A stretch of DNA of 64,000 nucleotides from Paramyrothecium sp. XJ0827 (lineage: Eukaryota; Ascomycota; Sordariomycetes; Hypocreales; Stachybotryaceae), in assembly GCA_020881915.1 (NCBI GenBank), contig JAJFPB010000006.1, positions 1,612,001 to 1,676,000 of the forward strand. The letters run 5' to 3'. The notes under the pieces were generated by a model that had not been told where the DNA came from, did not search any database, and saw only the letters and a program-made list of their open reading frames with translations. The stretch's first letter is position 1. Every line of letters begins with the position of its first letter. Shown piece after piece: positions 58,586 to 64,000 of the stretch. The translations under genes were made by a program, and so were the position numbers.

Positions 58586-59048
58586 AGGCTTAGATAGTAA
58601 GTATCCAGCTTACCTATGAAATGGCCAAATTAAGGATTTTGTAAGATGGACAACGAGGTGGCTCGCGCCGTGAGCATGGCCCATAACACACGATTTGCTG
58701 CACCCTCTTGCTGGAGACATGATAAACTTGGGCAGCGTTTGAAACATTACTAACACAGTTACACTTCTTGTCTTCACATACACTTGCAATGTTGATAACA
58801 AGAGGTTCCATTTACTAATGTGTCCACCCATGTGGAGCCATGGTGCCGGATGGCCACCGGAACTAACATTGGGTGGTCATCTCCGCGGATTTAACAGCTA
58901 TTCCCACAAGCTCCCCCGTCTTGCGACAGGGGCGAAGGGATATTCGACTAGCCGATCTCCATCTCATCTTGCTTTGTTCCTCTTTCCATTTGACATATGA
59001 TGCATGGAATGGAAGGGCTAAATCGAGTTTTGCCTTAGAACCCCGAAG
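58586..59048. other. Spacer and promoter of the Zn2Cys6 gene
   Basis: No features beyond chance frames. Confidence 0.45.
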
Positions 59049-61474
59049 ATGCAATTCCAAACCTCCCTCCCAGATGGTGATGCTGGGAACCAGCGCCAGA
59101 AGCCCATCACGCAACGGCGCGCCCGAGCTCCATTGTCTTGCGAGCCATGTCGCGCCCGGAAGTATGCGGACCCAGTCCAGCTGCGCAACCACCACGATGG
59201 CTGATTTTCATTCTCAGGCTGAAGTGTAATCGAGAACAGCCGTGCCAGAATTGCACAGCCCGTGGGCAGGAAGGGGCGTGCAATTTTTTTGGAACGAAGG
59301 CGACAGGCAGTTCTCGCCGCGGCCCGGGAGACGTCAGTACGTCGGCAATGCGAGGTCGCATCGACAAGCTGGAGCAACTCGTCAAAAAGCTCATCGCAGA
59401 GCGTCAGGAAGAACAGGTCTCGGTGCAGAATAGCGTCCCATATCAGGTCCACACACCTGACAGCACTCAAATAGAAGCGGACTCAGAAGCCGATCCTCAA
59501 GGCGAGGCGAACGCTGGGCGAGTAGTGATTGACGGTGTCCACTCTGTCTTTTCCGGCGGTGACAATTGGTATGCTGTTTTGCAAGAGGTGAGTCGAGCTC
59601 AGGGAGCAACAGTTTTCCGAAAGAAGGTGTCCTTGTCGTGGTTTTGCGGTGTGCAACTTGGCGAATTCTGGGCTAATGTGCATTAGATCGACGAGCTCAA
59701 GAAATCATATAGTCAAGACCACGACATCCACAGCCAAAAGAACCTTCGTGCTGCTCTTTCTCACACAGTCGATGGATCGAGTCTGCTTTTCCGTCAAGCA
59801 AACCCAATTGAACGGCTGGAAATACTTGCCAGCCTTCCGCCTAAAACCGAAGTGAATCAACTGCTATCGCGATTCTTTGACCGCGACACATTTCCAATCA
59901 CATTCCATCGTAAGCAATTCGGGGGGGTTTTAATGGGAAGTGCAGCTGATCAAGACAAAATAGCCATCCTTCATGAGTCAACCTTTAGACGTGAGGTACG
60001 CCCACAAGCTCTTTTATTCACTCTATCTTCATGCTTACGTCGTCGCCGTAGCTTGAAAAGCATTGGAAAGACCCTTCTCAAACAAACTTCATATGGCTCG
60101 GTCTTTTATTTTCCATCCTTGCCATTACGATGCTTGCTTATCATCAGAATGGCGAGCCGGCGCAATACGAAGGCATCTCCGAAGCGCGTTTCGAGCTCTA
60201 TCGAGTGCGTACAGCACAATGCCTCTTGCATGGGGATATTGCCAAGTGCCTACCATATACAGTGGAAACCCTACGTTTTAATGCGGCGGCTGAGCTGAAT
60301 CGCAGAGACGACAATAGCCGTGGATTGTGGATATTGACCGGAGTCGTCGTCCGCGCAGCCATCAACATGGGCTATCACCGAGATCCTTCGCATTCTCCCG
60401 AATTTACTGTCCTGCAAGCAGAATACCGAAGGCGCGTTTGGCTGTCAGTCATTGACATGGATGACATGACTTCATTCCTAGGTGGTTTTCCGCGGACCAC
60501 GGCATCAATCTTTTCGGACACTGCTGAGCCTCGCAACCTACACGACTGGGAGTTACCTGAAGATCCTCACTGTACGGTACTGCCTCCATCGAGGCCCCTC
60601 ACAGACCCGACTGCTTCTACGTACTCGATTGCAAAAAGCCGTCTTCTTCGTGCTCTGGGACGTATCGCGGACTTCAACAGCAGACCGAATGTGGGATCTT
60701 ACGACACAGTTCTGGAAATCGATCGCGCTGTCTCCGAGGCATACGAGGGGTTTCCGGCACACTTGAAGGTCCCACCTTTGTGGAAGGACAATGATGGCCC
60801 TGTCAGACCTGCACTCAGATTTTCCAGCCTGGGGTTGCTTGGAATTTATTACAAAGGACTCTGCATTCTACACCGTAAGTACTTGGCCAGAGGAAGAGTT
60901 GATAGTCGGTACAAGTTTTCTCGGGATCGGTGCCTCTATTCGGCAATGGCAATATTGGCCCACCAACGAGATTTGGACGAAGTGGTGTACCATATCTCCT
61001 TGGTGCGGCAACTGCTCACACTTGCCGCAATGATCATTTGTTTCGAGCTCGAGCTCAGGCAGAAAGTCGCAAATGCTGAGGCGGATTTGAACCCAAGCAG
61101 TGAGACTCTGATTAATTCACTAGAGCAGGCTTGCAATACTTGGGCTGGAGCCGCCCTAGCTAACGATGATGCGGCACGAGTTTACAATGTTATTGCCAGC
61201 ATGTTGTCCGCCTTTAAGGCAGGGCAAGAATCAAGTGCAAGCACCGTATTGGAGACTCCCAGCTCGGGATCGCCATCTTTCAGATTTGATCTGACCTCGC
61301 CCTTCGTTACGCATAACGATGGACTACCACCTGCCGACGACAAATACCAGATGGATTTTGACTGGGTCTGTTCATGGATAAAAAGGCCCCTTAACTTCGT
61401 TTTACTAACGCGCATAGACCTCTTGGGATGCCTTTATAGAAGAGACAGGAAACGATATCAGCGCCATTTTCTAG
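59049..61474 (+). CDS. Zn(II)2Cys6 transcription factor beside the DHA2 pump
   Basis: Predicted 702-aa nuclear regulator. Exons 59049-59161, 59218-59587, 59687-59909, 59964-59995, 60052-61365, 61418-61474; the joined length is a multiple of three. The zinc cluster CEPCRARKLKC, then CQNCTARGQEGAC (C-x2-C-x6-C-x5-C-x2-C-x8-C) is built across the first intron at residues 33-62. Linker DVSTSAMRGRIDKLEQLVKK is coiled-coil-like. The fungal-specific TF domain includes LLHGDIAKCLPYTVETLRF, LWILTGVVVRAAINMGYHRD and AEYRRRVWLSVIDMDDMTSF with the classic G-x-H-R-D, RRR-W segments. Removing the last intron gives MDFDWTSWDAFIEE, the family's usual ending, so the gene stops at 61474 rather than at 61524. 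Likely controls the pump and P450, by position only. Confidence 0.9.
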
Positions 61475-62232
61475 AAAGGTTTCAGCCTACAAGAACGTGC
61501 GAGCTGTCCGATCACAATGCGTAACGGCAAGACCCGGTGATGCAAAGATCACTCAATGTATTATTAATCACCCCTATTTAGATCACTCAATGTATAATCA
61601 ATGATCACTGGTTTGAAGAGTTTCATCTGCTTCAATAATTTATCCAGTGGCAGACATGCCGTCACCGAATCGACTTCAATTGACGGGACCTCTGTATAAT
61701 CATCATATAATGGCTGATTGATACTGCCAAAGAAAAAAAAACCTTGAGCTTAAGTATCTCTCTTGATCTAGAGGATAACTGCACTACCAAGATACATCGT
61801 TCTCTCGTTGCAATCCATTTTGGCAGACCACACAAGCGGAAACCCTTGAGTTGGTATTGATGAGTTTCAATGCTCGGAGAACGATGACAAATATACATGA
61901 CGATAACAGGAAATCATGTTTTCTTTGTGTCCATTTTTGGTGGTTTGAGCTCAGGAAGCTTTTTAGATGCAGTTGCACGAGAACATTGTATTAAACACAG
62001 AATATTAACAAGGGTGAGAATGGAGGTGCAAACACGCGTCTCGCACACGCGTCCCGGTAAAGGGGGGCCGAACTAATTAACGTGCTCCCTCCATAGCCTT
62101 CGATTGGTAAGAATTATGCGAAGTCAGCAGAGCGCGGGCCTGAAATACCTCCACCACGTTGCCCCAAACCTCCACACAATACCCCTGACAACAACCACCA
62201 AATAACATTATCGGACCAAGCCTCTAAAAGAA
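61475..62232. other. Intergenic with a 15-nt direct repeat
   Basis: AGATCACTCAATGTA occurs at 61546-61560 and again at 61580-61594. No gene seen. 5' region of the next regulator at the right end. Confidence 0.45.
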
Positions 62233-63909
62233 ATGACAAAACAACGGAACCGCCACTGTTGGGAGTGTCGACGGCGATGCTTAGTTTGCGACTTTGGGGA
62301 GCCGGGATGCAGGAGGTGCCATAAGCTTGGTATCGACTGTCCTGGCTATGGCGATGTGAAGCCTGTGAGACTGAGGTGGCTTCAACCCGGAAAAATTGTA
62401 TCTCGGGCGAGGAACGGTCGTAGGATTAATACCGACACAAACAGCATGACTTCGGAGGCAAAGGGTGTCACGAGTAAGGCAGAAGTTATCTGCTTCCCAA
62501 GACCATTTCACATAACCGTCACAGCGTTCACCATCGACACCCAGATTATCCATGAGGCAATAGAATACTGAAAGTTTGGGCCCCAATGATGGAGCTGCGT
62601 ACCCTTTAACTAATGCAGCTCAACAGTCAATTCATGCATATATGAAGAACTTCTCCCTTTGCATCATTTGGGACGAAATCCGCATGTATACTCATTATCT
62701 CCGGAGTTGATACGTCTGTCATCTACAGTTCCTGACTACTTACTTCTGGGCATGGTTTGCATGATCCTGAGCCATCGCATCAACCGAACGAAACATCACC
62801 CATACTCTAAGATTCTGAAGGGCAGATTCTATCAATACTGGGGCCTTGCTGTGCACTCACTCAACAAGCACTTAGAGATGCAGGATGTGAGGGAGAGCGA
62901 TATTGCAATCGCAGGAGTACTTACACTTCTTCTCACTGAGGTAGGCGCATCCGTCGCTTTCCAAGCCAATGCCTTTTGCTGATACTTTTGCCTAGATTCA
63001 GCATTGTACTCTGTTAAACTGGCGCTGTCACGTTGAAGGAGTTCATAAACTCATAGCGCTCCGCGGCGGCTTTCATGTGGTCGCACAATCAAAGCGCCTA
63101 GAGCCCCTTCTACTTTGCCTATGGGCGTGCGGAAAAGTCTCATCCATAGCACTCAGAGCTCTGAAATACTAACTAAACGTAGGTTCACCGTAATGGCCAA
63201 CACGACATGCCCTGTGTCAGATATGACTGCCGCCAGCCTGTATCTTGACAATCTCGAGTTACTTCTGCAAGTATGTGGCACCACAACATCACCGATTCAA
63301 ATGTGCCCGGTACCACTATTTGCGGAAATCGTCAAGATAAATTTCTTTCGTACCCGAACTCAAGATGCCGACTGGAACGAAGCATCTACCCTCGCTTGGG
63401 AAGCTGCGCAAGTCTTGGACCGAATCGAGACATTCTCACCCTCGCAATGGGCTTGTGCCAGAGGCTCACCAGCGAATCAATGGGAACTCATTGGGGAGAT
63501 CTTCCGAGCAGCTACTGTGTTGTACTGTGTCCTGGCCCTCCAATGCTCGGCCATCCTTCCAAGAAAGGCTCAACTGAGGATGCAATGCGCCATGCATGCT
63601 CAAGTGCTGTTAGACAAGTTGAAAGAAGCACTTGTGTCCCCAACGCTCAGACGGTTCATGGTTTGGCCCCTTGTTGTACTTGGGGTAGAAGCTGTCCATG
63701 GCAACGAAGGGACGCGCGCGTTGGTCGTGGACGAACTAACAAAAATGGGCCATGACCTTGGGATAGGTGTGCCTGTGCTTGCAACAGATGTTCTCCGCAC
63801 CTTCTGGGCTTCGGGTAAAACAGATTGGGACAGTTGTTTCACCAAGCCATATGCTTTCACTTCCCAAATTGCAGTGGACACCAGCCGTTTGTTGTTAACA
63901 TCTGATTAA
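62233..63909 (+). pseudogene. Zn(II)2Cys6 transcription factor interrupted by an in-frame TGA
   Basis: Exons 62233-62573, 62619-62940, 62996-63126, 63183-63909 join in one frame of 507 codons, but codon 113 is TGA (62569-62571), one codon before the first donor. Without it the protein would have a normal N-terminal zinc cluster CWECRRRCLVC, then CRRCHKLGIDCPGYGD (residues 9-36, typical of the C-P-G-Y subfamily) and a fungal-specific TF domain (SPELIRLSSTVPDYLLLGM, ALRGGFHVV, FTVMANTTCPVSDM and others). The stop falls in the spot where relatives have Y-Y-N. The cluster also has an extra Cys where Arg is usual (R-R-R-C). Either a pseudogene, a strain polymorphism, stop read-through, or a splice form that I cannot see. 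The first intron (45 nt, GTTTGG donor) is the weakest junction. Confidence 0.7.
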
Positions 63910-64000
63910 ACTATCTATTACAACGTTGCTAAGTCTTGAATGTAAAAACACGCCGTGAATTGTATACAGTGACAAGATTGGAAACCCTGAGGCTTCAAGG

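Noticed and set aside
61475..61524. Unspliced C-terminal extension of the Zn2Cys6 gene
   Set aside because: Removing the 52-nt intron at 61366-61417 gives the family-typical ending and a stop at 61474.
1..64000. CRISPR arrays, rRNA, riboswitches, bacterial operons
   Set aside because: None seen; the intron-rich monocistronic genes and intron-containing tRNA indicate a fungal nuclear genome.

Overview
The window reads as nuclear DNA of a filamentous ascomycete (Pezizomycotina, probably Sordariomycetes; genus not determinable from sequence alone). Genes are monocistronic and cut by 45-100 nt GT-AG introns with CTAAC/CTGAC-like branch points. The family mix is typical of such fungi: HET, 2EXR, F-box, Zn2Cys6 regulators, Dal5-like and DHA2 transporters, Och1-like GT32. 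There is one intron-containing nuclear tRNA-Lys. Gene density is low (about 25 genes or gene relics in 64 kb) with long empty spacers, so this looks like accessory rather than core chromosome sequence.

Layout: 0-8 kb, a class II aldolase (partial) divergent from a Dal5-like permease, a minus-strand gene for a secreted prepropeptide (acidic pro-region, Kex2 site, cationic six-Cys peptide), and a GNAT acetyltransferase. 8-22 kb, a decayed SRPK-like kinase, an F-box protein, a second Dal5-like permease and a HET protein. 22-30 kb, three predicted secreted hydrolases (GH5, PAF-acetylhydrolase-like, epoxide hydrolase-like) beside a Zn2Cys6 regulator. 30-35 kb, a heavily broken protein-arginine deiminase and an intact phosphatidylserine/tryptophan-decarboxylase-like gene. 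36-41 kb, a GT32 mannosyltransferase, tRNA-Lys(CTT) and a short TPR protein. 41-49 kb, a kinase fused to an unknown C-terminal region (broken 3' half), a CorA-like membrane protein and a 2EXR protein. 50-64 kb, a small secreted metallopeptidase, an AT-rich relic, a P450, an NlpC/P60-like relic, a DHA2 efflux pump and two Zn2Cys6 regulators, the last with an in-frame TGA.

Two themes stand out. First, extracellular functions (peptide, GH5, lipase-like, epoxide hydrolase, metallopeptidase, NlpC/P60) are numerous. Second, at least five genes carry clear disabling changes next to intact neighbours. The P450 / DHA2 pump / Zn2Cys6 group at 53.5-61.5 kb could form a small detoxification or secondary-metabolite module, but no backbone synthase is present. 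The most novel-looking locus is the secreted prepropeptide at 4.2-4.8 kb.
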